This document shows positions 52,383 through 60,921 of a stretch of DNA of 64,000 nt, one piece after another. The DNA comes from Streptomyces cellulosae (GTDB lineage: Bacteria; Actinomycetota; Actinomycetes; Streptomycetales; Streptomycetaceae). The notes under the pieces were generated by a model. The model saw only the letters and a list, made by a program, of their open reading frames with translations, was not told where the DNA came from and did not search any database. Position numbers and translations under genes: made by a program. How positions within the stretch are numbered: position 1 is the stretch's first letter; the number at the start of each line of letters is the position of its first letter. The DNA lies in contig BNBH01000006.1 of assembly GCA_014655195.1 (NCBI GenBank), positions 28,097-92,096 of the forward strand, written 5' to 3'.

Positions 52383-52729
52383 ACCACGAAGAGCCACCGT
52401 TGGCGGTGGTCGGCGATCACGGCGACGGCGGTCCTGTTGGCCGGCTGCGGCAGCGGGGAGGAGAGCGGCGGCGACGGCGGCCGGGCGGCTGCGCTCACGA
52501 AGGAGCAGGCGCGGCGGGTGCTTCCGGACGGTGCGTCGATGGACGGGTGGATGCCGGCCGCCGAGCCCAACAGGTGCGGGTCGGGACCACGCTGCTGTGG
52601 GTCCAGACGGGAGGGGAGTCCGAGGGAGACATCGACCCGGACGGCGTCCGCGACTTCACCGAGCTCCTCGCGGAGCGCTCCCGGCAGTCTCAGAACGGCG
52701 ACACCCCCACCGCCGCACTCGGCGACTGA
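52383..52729 (+). pseudogene. Decayed secreted lipoprotein gene
   Basis: In one frame a lipoprotein signal is visible, ending in the lipobox LLAGC at about 52433-52447, followed by a typical lipoprotein linker and start (LTKEQARRVLPDGASMDGW, to AEPN near 52571). It has no in-frame start codon; a GTG with a GGGGGAGG site is two bases out of frame. In a second frame the expected C-terminal end appears (VQTGGESEGDIDPDGV... to a stop at 52729). The centre of the usual protein is missing, as if an internal deletion fused the two ends. Nothing functional should be made. Confidence 0.7.
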
Positions 52730-52751
52730 ACGGATCCGCGCACGTGCAGGC

Positions 52752-52784
52752 GTGGCGCCCGGTCCCCCGTGCACCGGGCACCAC
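52752..52784. terminator. 12-bp imperfect hairpin before SGNH gene end
   Basis: GTGGCGCCCGGT (52752-52763) pairs with ACCGGGCACCAC (52773-52784) with one mismatch and a 9-nt loop, between the lipoprotein pseudogene and the convergent SGNH hydrolase gene. It probably terminates the SGNH transcript. Confidence 0.6.
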
Positions 52785-52792
52785 AACCGTCC

Positions 52793-53671
52793 TCACTTCA
52801 GCCCGAGAACCTCCATCGTGTGCTCGGCCATCCGCCGCTCACCCAGGGCGTTCGGGTGGACGGGCACCAGGCTCGTGCCGAACAGCACCGGCTCGATCCA
52901 GCGGGTGCCGAGCGGTGTGCACGCGTCGTGGCCGTCGGAGACCTCGGCGAAGTCGACGAAGGTCGCGCCCGTCTCCTCGCTGGCGCGTTCCACCGCCGCG
53001 TTCAGATGGGCCTGCACGTCACGCAGGTACGGCACGTCGCCCTCGGCGATCGGCAGCTTCAGGTAGCACGACGGGTCGGCCTTCTCCGGGGTGATCCAGG
53101 GGTAACCGAGCACCGCCACCCGCGCGGTGGGCGCCTTCGCGCGCACGGCCCGCAGAGCACTCTTCAGCGCGGGGTACGTGCTGTTCTTGATCTCGTCGTT
53201 GAAGGACGAGCCGTACTTGTCCTTGCACGGGCTGCCCTTGCCCCCGGTCAGCAGCCCCGCGCTGCCGCAGGACGTGATGGCGTTGATGAAGGTGCCGTTG
53301 TCGTTGCCGCCGATCGTCAGCGTCACCAGATCCGTGTCGGAGCTCAGCGCGTTCACCTGGGGCGGCACGCCCAGGTACTGCGACGAGGTGAAGTCCTTCG
53401 TCTGGGCCGCGCCGCAGGTCACGTCCTTGAGGTGGGCGCCCGTCCGGTCCGCGATCACATGCGGGTAGTTCACGGTGGACCGCAGGCAGAGCAGGTTACT
53501 CGTGTCGACGGGCAGCACGCCGGAGCCGGCGCTGTAGCTGTCGCCGAGGGCGACGTACCGCAGCGGGTCGGACGCCTGGGCCGTGCCGCCGGCCGTGAGG
53601 CTCAGAGTGAGCGCACCGGCGAGCGCGCATGAGGTGGCCATGACATTACGGCGCGAGACATGCTTCTGCAT
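52793..53671 (-). CDS. Secreted SGNH/GDSL hydrolase (lipase/esterase)
   Basis: A 292-residue exported esterase of the Streptomyces GDSL lipase type. A signal peptide of about 33 residues precedes DPLRYVALGDSYSAG (nucleophile S45). GGND (N123) and the C-terminal PVHPNALGERR (catalytic His) complete the blocks. Several cysteines suggest disulphides. It hydrolyses lipids or esters outside the cell. Start: ATG 53671 with GGAAAGG upstream. About 270 bp separate it from the divergent TetR gene. Confidence 0.93.
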   Translation of the reverse strand: MQKHVSRRNVMATSCALAGALTLSLTAGGTAQASDPLRYVALGDSYSAGSGVLPVDTSNLLCLRSTVNYPHVIADRTGAHLKDVTCGAAQTKDFTSSQYLGVPPQVNALSSDTDLVTLTIGGNDNGTFINAITSCGSAGLLTGGKGSPCKDKYGSSFNDEIKNSTYPALKSALRAVRAKAPTARVAVLGYPWITPEKADPSCYLKLPIAEGDVPYLRDVQAHLNAAVERASEETGATFVDFAEVSDGHDACTPLGTRWIEPVLFGTSLVPVHPNALGERRMAEHTMEVLGLK

Positions 53672-53830
53672 GTGATCCCTTTCCGGAGGGAGGGCGGCGG
53701 GCTGCGGGTGCGGCGGGCGGCAGGGTGTGCCGGCAGGGCGGACGGGGCGGTCGTGGTGGGGAAGAGTGCCTGGTCGAGCGGTTACCGGTTGGTTCTACCG
53801 TCAAGTAATGTGCAGCGGCGCCGAGCCGGA

Positions 53831-53845
53831 GTCAACATTGTTGAC
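53831..53845. promoter_or_regulatory. Palindrome GTCAAC-ATT-GTTGAC upstream of TetR gene
   Basis: A perfect 6-bp inverted repeat with a 3-bp centre, 95 bp before the TetR start. Its GTCAA/TTGAC half-sites recur, in the opposite arrangement, before the acyl-CoA ligase gene (59022-59036). It may be the operator of the TetR protein encoded beside it. Confidence 0.5.
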
Positions 53846-53939
53846 CGAACTTCTTGAAACACACACGCAATCTGCGTCCGGCCCCTGTGAACATGTGAAC
53901 GCGCAGGTGCGAAGCGCACGGCCGCCTATCCTGGCCCGC

Positions 53940-54515
53940 ATGCTGCAGACCGGCTCCAGCGTGTCGACCCGCGAGTCCATCCACTCGGCCGCCGCCCAGC
54001 TCTTCCGGAGCAGGGGCTATTCACGGACCACCGTCCGTCAGATCGCCGCCGAGGCCGGCACGGACCCCGCACTGGTGATCCGTCACTTCAAGTCCAAGGA
54101 ACTGCTGTTCCTGGAGACGATGCATCTGACGCTCGACGACGAACCGCTGCTCGACGTACCCCTGGAGCGTCTGGGTGAGCGCCTCGCCGAACTCCTCCTG
54201 GACCTCGGCGGCTCCGCGCGCGGCGTCTTCCTCGCGCTGGTTCACGGCAGCAACGAACCGCACATCCACGACCGGCTGCGGGACACACACGAACATCTCT
54301 TCGTCGAGCCCCTGCGCCGCCGGCTCACCGGCCCCGACGCCGACGTCCGCGCGCGCACGGCGGCCGCCGTGGCCGGAGGACTCCTCTACGCCCTGTGGGT
54401 CGCGGGGGACCAAGGCCTGCTCCGCATGGACCGCGCGGAGCTGGTGTCCCGGTACGGCGCCCTGCTCCAGGACGTGCTGACTCCCCGGACACCCGAAGGT
54501 CCCCGGACCCCCTGA
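53940..54515 (+). CDS. TetR-family regulator at the rubber-degradation locus
   Basis: A 191-residue TetR regulator with the helix-turn-helix at about 15-60 (TTVRQIAAEAGTDPALVIRHFKSKE) and a ligand domain. The ATG has no clear ribosome binding site, so the transcript may be leaderless. It converges on the oxiAB-lcp operon. Rubber-degrading Gordonia uses a TetR protein (LcpR) to repress lcp, so this gene is the natural candidate here; that role is inferred from position only. Confidence 0.85.
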   Translation: MLQTGSSVSTRESIHSAAAQLFRSRGYSRTTVRQIAAEAGTDPALVIRHFKSKELLFLETMHLTLDDEPLLDVPLERLGERLAELLLDLGGSARGVFLALVHGSNEPHIHDRLRDTHEHLFVEPLRRRLTGPDADVRARTAAAVAGGLLYALWVAGDQGLLRMDRAELVSRYGALLQDVLTPRTPEGPRTP

Positions 54516-54555
54516 CCGGCGGAGGCCCGGGGAGACACCCCCGTACTGCCCGCCG

Positions 54556-55032
54556 CTACATCTTCCCCGCCGCCGACTTGATCGCCTCGCGGATCCGCGG
54601 ATACGTACCGCAGCGGCAGATGTTCCGGATACCGTCCAGGTCGTCCTCCGTGACCTCGCGGCCTTCCTCGGCGACCCGGCGGACCAGCGCGACCGCGGCC
54701 ATGATCTGCCCCGGCTGGCAGTAACCGCACTGCGCCACGTCCTGCTCCAGCCACGCCTCCTGCATCGGATGCAGCTCGCCGTCCACCGTGTCGGCGAGCC
54801 CCTCGATGGTGGTGATCTCGTCGGTCGGCCTCAGGGCGCCGACGGGCACCGCGCAGGGGTTCACCGCACGGCCGTTGAGATGGCTCGTGCACGCCTTGCA
54901 GACGTTGATGCCGCACCCGTACTTGGGTCCGGTCACGCCCAGGACGTCGCGCAGCACCCACAACAGCCGCTCGTCGTCCCGCACATCGACGGTGACCTCT
55001 TCGCCGTTCAGGCGGAAAGTGTGCTTGGGCAC
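54556..55032 (-). CDS. oxiA: [2Fe-2S] small subunit of molybdenum hydroxylase
   Basis: A 158-residue electron-transfer subunit of the xanthine-dehydrogenase family. The N-terminal plant-type ferredoxin cluster uses CGINVCKAC and the later NPC. The C-terminal helical cluster uses CGYCQPGQI and CRCGTYPRI. It passes electrons from the Mo subunit encoded just upstream (19-nt gap). Beside lcp, this pair matches the oxiAB genes of Streptomyces sp. K30, thought to oxidise the aldehydes made by Lcp. The A/B letter assignment is from memory. Start: GTG with GGAG upstream. Confidence 0.88.
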   Translation of the reverse strand: MPKHTFRLNGEEVTVDVRDDERLLWVLRDVLGVTGPKYGCGINVCKACTSHLNGRAVNPCAVPVGALRPTDEITTIEGLADTVDGELHPMQEAWLEQDVAQCGYCQPGQIMAAVALVRRVAEEGREVTEDDLDGIRNICRCGTYPRIREAIKSAAGKM

Positions 55033-55051
55033 GTGAGAGCTCCAGGGGTGT

Positions 55052-57361
55052 TCAGCGGACGTGGTCCAGGCCGTCGGCCGGGGAGGCGGGGATCGGCGGC
55101 ACGGTCGGTTTGGGACCGAAGGACAGGATGTCGTGGTTGATGGGGAAGGTGGTCGGCATGGTGCCGGTCGCACGACCGTACGCGCAGGCCACCGCCGCCA
55201 TCGACGCGGCGACGCCCAGCTCGCCCGCCCCGCCCGGCTTGCCGGTGGTGTCCGGCATGACGATCACCTTCATCTCCAGCGGGGCGTTCCACTGCCGGGT
55301 GTAGAAGTAGTTGTCCCAGCTGGCCTCGAGGAAGTGACCGTCGCGCAGATGGAGGCTGGAGGTGAGGGTCTGGGCGATGCCGTCCATCAGGCACCCCATC
55401 ATCTGCGCTTCCAGACCGCGCGGGTTGACGGTCAGACCGACGTCCACCACGACGACCGCCTTGGTGACCCGGGGACCGGCCACGCCGTCCCGCACCCGCC
55501 GGTTCACCGTCTCAGGCCGGCAGTCGATCTCCACCAGTACCGCGTTGGCCGAGTGGTACTCGGTGTGCAGCGCGATGCCCTGCGCCATGCCGTCCGGCAG
55601 CGTCCGGCCCCACTCACCGGCCTCGGCCGCCTTGTCCAGCACGGCCCGCGCCCGGTCGTCCCGCAGGAACCGTCGCCGGAACTCGTACGGGTCCTTGCCC
55701 AGCTTGGCGGCGAGCCGGTCCACGATCAGCTCCCGCGCGCACACGACGTCGGGGGAGTAGACGTTGCGCATGCTGCCGGTGTTGAAGCCCTTGTCCGTCT
55801 CGGCCAGCAGCCTGCTGTTCGCACCGAAGTCGTACGGCATCGACTGCGACAGCTGGAAGAAGGTCTCCGAGAACCCGATGTCCCCGACCGGCAGCTTGGC
55901 CGCCATCGCCGTCAGCAGCTCGCCCAGGCCGTGACCGAGGTCCGTGGAGACGCTCGTGTGCCGTTGCTTGTAGCCGAGGACCGTGTCACCCGCGTACGAG
56001 ACCCGCACCCGGGAGATCGCCATCGGATGGGTGCGGCCCTGACGGGAGTCGTCCGCGCGGTGCCACATCAGCTTGACGGGCTTGCCCGTCTTCTTCGACA
56101 CCTCGGCGGCCTCCAGCGCGGCGTCGAAGAACAGCTTCCGGCCGAACGAGCCGCCACCCTCGGTGACATGCACCTTGACCGCGCTCACCGGCAGCCCGAG
56201 CTTCACCGCGATCGTCTCCTGGGCGACGATCGGCGACTTCAGGGACGACCAGATCTCCGCGCGGTCCGGACGGACGTCGGCGATCGCGCAGTTGGGCTCC
56301 AGCGCGCTGTTGCTGCGGAAGTGGAAGATGAACGAGCCCTCCACGCTCGGAGTCAACGAAGGCAGCCCCATGGACGGTTCGGCGGCGCGCAGCTCCTTCA
56401 GCACCGACGCGTCGGACTTGCCCTCCGCAGTCCCCGGCTTCCACGACACGCGCAGCGCCCGTACGGCGTCGATACACCGTCCGAAGGTGTCCGCGCGCAC
56501 CGCCACCCCGGTGGAGATCACCACGACGTCGGTGACGCCGGGCATGGCCCGCACCTCGTCGAGGTTGTTCACCGTGCCGGGCCTGCCGTTGATGGTGGGC
56601 GGCCGGCACACCATGGTCGGCAGCGCACCGGGCACGTCGAGGTCCATGGTGAACTGCTTGCGCCCGGTGACCGCTTCGAGGGCGTCCACTCGGGTGTGCG
56701 GGCGGCCGATGACACGGAACTGGTCGCGCGGCTTGAGGCTCACGGAGACCCGCTCGCTCGTGCTGCCCGCAGCCTTCCCGGAGAGCTCCCCGATACCGGC
56801 GCTGCGACCGCCGGGGGCGGACACGACGCCGGCCTTCAGCGTCAACTCACCGGTTGTGACCTCGAATTGGTCGGCGGCCGCGGCCAGCAGCCGCTGGCGG
56901 GCGACCGCGGCGGCGACCCGCACCGGCGTGTAGGTGGAGAACGTCGTGTTGGAACCGCCGGTGAGCTGGTTGAACAGCAGCTCGGGCCGCGCGTCGGCGA
57001 GGGTGACCCGCACCCGCTCGACCGGCACGTCCATCTCCTCGGCGATCAGCATGGCCGTCGAGGTGGTGATCCCCTGGCCGACCTCCGCGCGCGGCAGGGC
57101 GAACGACACGGTGCCGTCCTCGTTCACCTCGACCGTGATCAGACCCGAGGTCGGCAGGGCGGCGGCCGTCATCACGTCGTTGAGGTCGACCAGTTCGGTG
57201 ATCTCCGGCGAGGGGATGCCGTCGGCCGCGGCCCGAGGGGCGGAGGACATCTCGGCGGCGGCGACGAGCGTCGGGGCGGCCAGGACGTACCCGAGGAAGC
57301 GTCGTCGTCCCGGGCCGCGTGCGTCGGACTCGGGCGTCTTCGCCATCCCGTCACTGGGCAT
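55052..57361 (-). CDS. oxiB: Molybdopterin-binding subunit of aldehyde-oxidising Mo hydroxylase
   Basis: A 769-residue molybdopterin-cytosine-dinucleotide subunit of the isoquinoline-1-oxidoreductase/xanthine dehydrogenase type. A twin-arginine-like leader (GRRRFLGYVLAAPTL, about 18-32) suggests export with its partner. Motifs include ALPRAEVGQGI, GGGSFGRKLFF and the Mo-site tail GAGELGVAASMAAVACA with a conserved Glu near residue 720. It is proposed to turn oligo-isoprenoid aldehydes into acids. No separate FAD or cytochrome subunit is nearby. The gene lies between lcp and the small subunit. Confidence 0.9.
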   Translation of the reverse strand: MPSDGMAKTPESDARGPGRRRFLGYVLAAPTLVAAAEMSSAPRAAADGIPSPEITELVDLNDVMTAAALPTSGLITVEVNEDGTVSFALPRAEVGQGITTSTAMLIAEEMDVPVERVRVTLADARPELLFNQLTGGSNTTFSTYTPVRVAAAVARQRLLAAAADQFEVTTGELTLKAGVVSAPGGRSAGIGELSGKAAGSTSERVSVSLKPRDQFRVIGRPHTRVDALEAVTGRKQFTMDLDVPGALPTMVCRPPTINGRPGTVNNLDEVRAMPGVTDVVVISTGVAVRADTFGRCIDAVRALRVSWKPGTAEGKSDASVLKELRAAEPSMGLPSLTPSVEGSFIFHFRSNSALEPNCAIADVRPDRAEIWSSLKSPIVAQETIAVKLGLPVSAVKVHVTEGGGSFGRKLFFDAALEAAEVSKKTGKPVKLMWHRADDSRQGRTHPMAISRVRVSYAGDTVLGYKQRHTSVSTDLGHGLGELLTAMAAKLPVGDIGFSETFFQLSQSMPYDFGANSRLLAETDKGFNTGSMRNVYSPDVVCARELIVDRLAAKLGKDPYEFRRRFLRDDRARAVLDKAAEAGEWGRTLPDGMAQGIALHTEYHSANAVLVEIDCRPETVNRRVRDGVAGPRVTKAVVVVDVGLTVNPRGLEAQMMGCLMDGIAQTLTSSLHLRDGHFLEASWDNYFYTRQWNAPLEMKVIVMPDTTGKPGGAGELGVAASMAAVACAYGRATGTMPTTFPINHDILSFGPKPTVPPIPASPADGLDHVR

Positions 57362-57554
57362 ACTGCGTCACGATCCCATCTCGGCAGGTCGGGGGTACGG
57401 GGCGCACACCTTTCCGTGCGTGCGCTGATCATGCAAGGGGGCCGCGCGCGGAGACTTCGTGGTGATCGGCGGACGTACCGGGGCACACGGGAGCCGCCGG
57501 TGACGGCGACGGCCCGGGCCCCGGAACGTCAACGACGGGCGCGGACAGGGGCGT

Positions 57555-58778
57555 TCAGAGGGAGCGGTTGGCGTCCGGGATCTCCAGGTGGATGGGCCGC
57601 CCCTCGGACATGAACAGCAGGACGAACTTGCGCAGGGCCTCCTCCAGCACCCAGGCGATGGACGGCACCCCGGGCAGCGGTATCAGTCCCTCGCGGAACG
57701 CCACCACCGGCGGCCAGGCGCTGCTGACGATGGGCTGCAGGATCGGCTCGCGGTCCAGCCCGATCAGATCGCCGACCCGGTCGCCGACGATGTACCGGGA
57801 GAACGCGTTGATCAGCGGCTCGGTGAGCCCCGCGTCGACCTCCGCGATGATGCCGAGGAGCGCGTCGGTGAGCGCGGCGCCCTCCGGGGTGTGGTCGACG
57901 ATCGGGTCGAGAACCTGCTTCGACTGGGCGTTCGCGGCCGCCCAGGTGGCCGGGATGTACTCGTCCCGGATGCCCAGCATGTGCGCGCTCACCTGCCAGA
58001 CGTGCAGGAAGCCCTCCGACTCCCTCTCCGTGATGGGGACCTTCCAGTCGCGGAGCTTGCCCATGACGTACGTCGGCAGGCTGTGCCAGGTGACCATCAT
58101 GTCCGCCTGGCTGATCGGGATGGTCTGCCCGCCGCTGGTCCGGGACCAGCCCGGCGACTGCGGCAGCAGATGCCTTACGGCCGCGTGCACCAGCCGCGTC
58201 CGGACCGACGTCGCGATCATCCCGCCCTGAGGCTTGTACGCGTACCTGTCCCCGACGTCGTACCCGAGCTGGGCGGTCTTGGCCACCCGGTCCTTCATGT
58301 CCGCGCCGCCCTTGGAGTAGTACACGGCGCGCGCCTCGCGGGGGATGGCGGTGCTCAGCAGCCCGCTGCCCAGGCCGTAGAGGGCGCCGGTGTAGAGCCC
58401 CTTCTTCCTGGTGAAGTCGACCGCGTCCTCCAGCTTCGCGGTGTCGGCCCAGGAGGGCAGCTTGCGCGCCTCCTCCATCCAGTCCCGCAGGGCGGAGGGG
58501 AGCCCGGCGGGCAGTGGCTGGTCGTTGCGCACCCAGTCCCGCAGCAGGTCGTTGACCTGCGGCACCTGGCCCCGTTCGATCACGTCGGCGATGATCGCGT
58601 CGACCTCGTCGTCCCACAGCCAGTCGGGGTCGACACCGGCCCCGCTGCCCGCCACCGAGTCGGCGGGCGACCAGGTCCACAGCGACCGGGCCCGCGCCGG
58701 CGAGGCCATTCCCAGCGCCCCGAACGCGCCCAGTGCGCCGCCCGCGAGCAGTAATCTCCGCCTGTTGATGTCGGTCAT
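57555..58778 (-). CDS. lcp: Latex clearing protein (rubber oxygenase)
   Basis: A 407-residue b-type-haem dioxygenase (DUF2236) that cleaves poly(cis-1,4-isoprene) to aldehyde/ketone oligomers outside the cell. A twin-arginine signal (INRRRLLLAGG, residues 4-14) ends near ARA30. The key residues fall at the numbers I recall for Lcp of strain K30: E148 (catalytic base), R164, K167 and T168 (in DRVAKTA) and haem-ligand H198 (in RLVHAAVRH). Codon 9 (58752-58754) is TTA, so expression should need bldA tRNA. ATG has GAGGAG 7 nt upstream. The oxiAB-like genes follow. Confidence 0.95.
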   Translation of the reverse strand: MTDINRRRLLLAGGALGAFGALGMASPARARSLWTWSPADSVAGSGAGVDPDWLWDDEVDAIIADVIERGQVPQVNDLLRDWVRNDQPLPAGLPSALRDWMEEARKLPSWADTAKLEDAVDFTRKKGLYTGALYGLGSGLLSTAIPREARAVYYSKGGADMKDRVAKTAQLGYDVGDRYAYKPQGGMIATSVRTRLVHAAVRHLLPQSPGWSRTSGGQTIPISQADMMVTWHSLPTYVMGKLRDWKVPITERESEGFLHVWQVSAHMLGIRDEYIPATWAAANAQSKQVLDPIVDHTPEGAALTDALLGIIAEVDAGLTEPLINAFSRYIVGDRVGDLIGLDREPILQPIVSSAWPPVVAFREGLIPLPGVPSIAWVLEEALRKFVLLFMSEGRPIHLEIPDANRSL

Positions 58779-59097
58779 GCTGCGACTCCTCGTCTGGTCC
58801 CGGTGGGTTCTGTCCCGTGGTCCGTGGCTCTTGCCGTGCGTGATCCCTGACGTCGCCGTACCTGCGAGGGGCAGTACGTGCTGCGGCCCATGACCCCCGC
58901 TCGGGCCCTGCCCCTTCGCACGATCACTTGGTACGCTGAAACACATTTAGTATCGCTGTATCGTCGCGCCCCCCAGGGGAGCACAGACCGCGCAAGATCG
59001 CCAGAAGCGCGACCGAATCTATTGACACTCCGTCAACAGCGGTCCACCGTGTGCCGCCCCAGGAGTCCGCAGACGCAAGGCGATGGAGGGAGCCCTC
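58779..59097. promoter_or_regulatory. Divergent promoter region, lcp / acyl-CoA ligase
   Basis: A 319-bp region without a gene, between two divergent starts. It is AT-richer around 58925-58965, including ATTTAGTATCGCTGTATCG with a repeated GTATCG, a plausible promoter zone. It also holds an inverted repeat at 59022-59036. No RNA gene or further ORF of note was seen. Confidence 0.6.
59022..59036. promoter_or_regulatory. Inverted repeat TTGAC-ACTCC-GTCAA
   Basis: Perfect 5-bp arms with a 5-bp spacer, 62 bp before the acyl-CoA ligase start. The half-sites are those of the palindrome at 53831-53845 but in the opposite arrangement. It may bind the same regulator. Confidence 0.4.
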
Positions 59098-60894
59098 GTG
59101 GCCGCATCGGAGCAACTGCACAGATCCGTAGACGGGTTGACGATTCCGGCGCTGCTGCGCGAGAACGCGCGGCGCCACCCCGACCGGCCGGCCCTCAGCA
59201 CCGGCATCGGCCCCGACGACGGCACCCTGACCTGGCACCAGCTGCGCACCGAGGTGTCCGCCGTCACCCGGGGACTGCGCGCCGTGGGCCTTCGGCGGGG
59301 CGACCGCATGCTCATCGCGATGTCCCGGCGCGCGGAACACTGGGTCGCGGACCTGGCCGCCGTCCACCTCGGGGCCCTGCCCTGCAGCACGTACGACACC
59401 CTGAGCACGGACCAGATCCGCCACCTCGCCCGGCACAGCGCGGCCACCGTCCTGGTCCTGGAGGGCCAGGAACAGATGCGGCGCTGGGGTCCCGTGCTGG
59501 ACGACCTGCCGTACCTGCGCGCCGTGATCGTCCTGGACTGGAGCGCCGCCCCGGAGGGCGACAAACGGTTCGTGAGCTACCAGGCCGTGCGCGGCTCGGG
59601 ACCGCTGGACGCCGCCACCTTCGAGGCGCTGACGGACGAGATCACCACGGACCAGCCGCTGACGGTGGTGTACACCTCGGGCACGACGGGCGAGCCGAAG
59701 GGGGTGGTGCTCACCCACCGCAACGTCATCCACGAGTCCCTCATGCAGGACCAGTTGCTCCCGGTCCCGGACCACCCTCGCACCGTCGCGTACCTGCCAC
59801 TGGCCCACATCGCCGAGCGGGTGCTCGGCATCTACCTCCCGATCTGCAACGCGGGCCACGTCACCATCTGCCGTGACCCTGCGCAGCTCCCCGCCACACT
59901 CCTGCACGTCCGCCCGCACGGGTTCTTCGGCGTGCCGCGGGTGTGGGAGAAGCTGGCCGGCGTCCTACGGGCCAAGCGGGGCGAGGAGTTGGGGGAGGCC
60001 CGCGAACTGGCCCTGAAGGCGTACCGCCTCCGCTCCGCGGCCGAGGACGTCCCCCCTGAGCTGGCCGAGCGCCTGACACACCTCGACGGACAGGAACTCC
60101 GTCCGATACGGGCCGCGATCGGCCTCGACGAGTGCCGGCGCGCCTCCAGCGGTGCGGCGCCCATCCCCACCGCCGTGCTGGAGACGCTGGCGAGCGTGGG
60201 TCTGCCGGTCCACGAGGTGTGGGGTCTGAGCGAGACGACGGGCGCGGCCACCGTCAGCACACCCGATGCCTTCGCCCTGGGCGCGGTCGGCCGGCCGGGA
60301 CCCGGCATCGAGGTGAAGGCCGCCGAGGACGGCGAACTGTTCGTACGCGGCCCGGTGGTCGTCCCCGGCTACCTGCGCGCCGACGGCGGCATCGACCCCG
60401 CGACCGACGAGCACGGCTGGCTGCCGACGGGCGATCTCGGCACCGTCGACGCACGGGGCATCGTCACCGTCACGGGGCGCAAGAAGGAGCTCGTCATCAC
60501 CGACGGCGGCAAGAACATCGCCCCGACCAGGATCGAGTCCCTGCTCCGCACCCACCCGCTGATCGCCCACGCGGTCGCGGTGGGGGACAGGCGCCCGTAC
60601 ATCACGGCGCTGCTTGTCCTGGACGAGGAGGCGGCGCCCCTGTGGGCGAAGGACCATGAGGTCGCCGCCGACGGCCTCGAGGAACTGGCCCGCCACCCGG
60701 AGGTGCTCGGGGCGCTGGACAAGGCGGTGGCGGAGGCGAACGCGCAGCTGTCGCGCCCGGAACAGGTGAAGACGTACCGCGTGCTGCCCGGGCCGTGGAC
60801 GGCGGAGTCGGGCGAACTGACCCCGAAGCTGAGTGTGCGGCGCAGGGACGTCGAGCGGCTGCACGGGGCGGTGATCGAGTCGATGTACGCGTAA
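59098..60894 (+). CDS. Long-chain acyl-CoA ligase (AMP-forming)
   Basis: A 598-residue FadD/FACL-type ligase. The phosphate-binding loop is YTSGTTGEPKG (about residues 199-209), the adenylate motif is VHEVWGLSETTG, TGDLG and the hinge KKELVITDGGKNI follow, and the C-terminal catalytic Lys lies in LTPKLSVRR. It activates long-chain acids to acyl-CoA. It is divergent from lcp and would feed isoprenoid acids made by Lcp and OxiAB into beta-oxidation (inference from context). GTG 59098 has GGAGGGAG 6 nt upstream; ATG 59083 lies before that site. Confidence 0.92.
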   Translation: MAASEQLHRSVDGLTIPALLRENARRHPDRPALSTGIGPDDGTLTWHQLRTEVSAVTRGLRAVGLRRGDRMLIAMSRRAEHWVADLAAVHLGALPCSTYDTLSTDQIRHLARHSAATVLVLEGQEQMRRWGPVLDDLPYLRAVIVLDWSAAPEGDKRFVSYQAVRGSGPLDAATFEALTDEITTDQPLTVVYTSGTTGEPKGVVLTHRNVIHESLMQDQLLPVPDHPRTVAYLPLAHIAERVLGIYLPICNAGHVTICRDPAQLPATLLHVRPHGFFGVPRVWEKLAGVLRAKRGEELGEARELALKAYRLRSAAEDVPPELAERLTHLDGQELRPIRAAIGLDECRRASSGAAPIPTAVLETLASVGLPVHEVWGLSETTGAATVSTPDAFALGAVGRPGPGIEVKAAEDGELFVRGPVVVPGYLRADGGIDPATDEHGWLPTGDLGTVDARGIVTVTGRKKELVITDGGKNIAPTRIESLLRTHPLIAHAVAVGDRRPYITALLVLDEEAAPLWAKDHEVAADGLEELARHPEVLGALDKAVAEANAQLSRPEQVKTYRVLPGPWTAESGELTPKLSVRRRDVERLHGAVIESMYA

Positions 60895-60921
60895 GGGTGC
60901 GGGCGGCGGGGGTCTGGAAGG

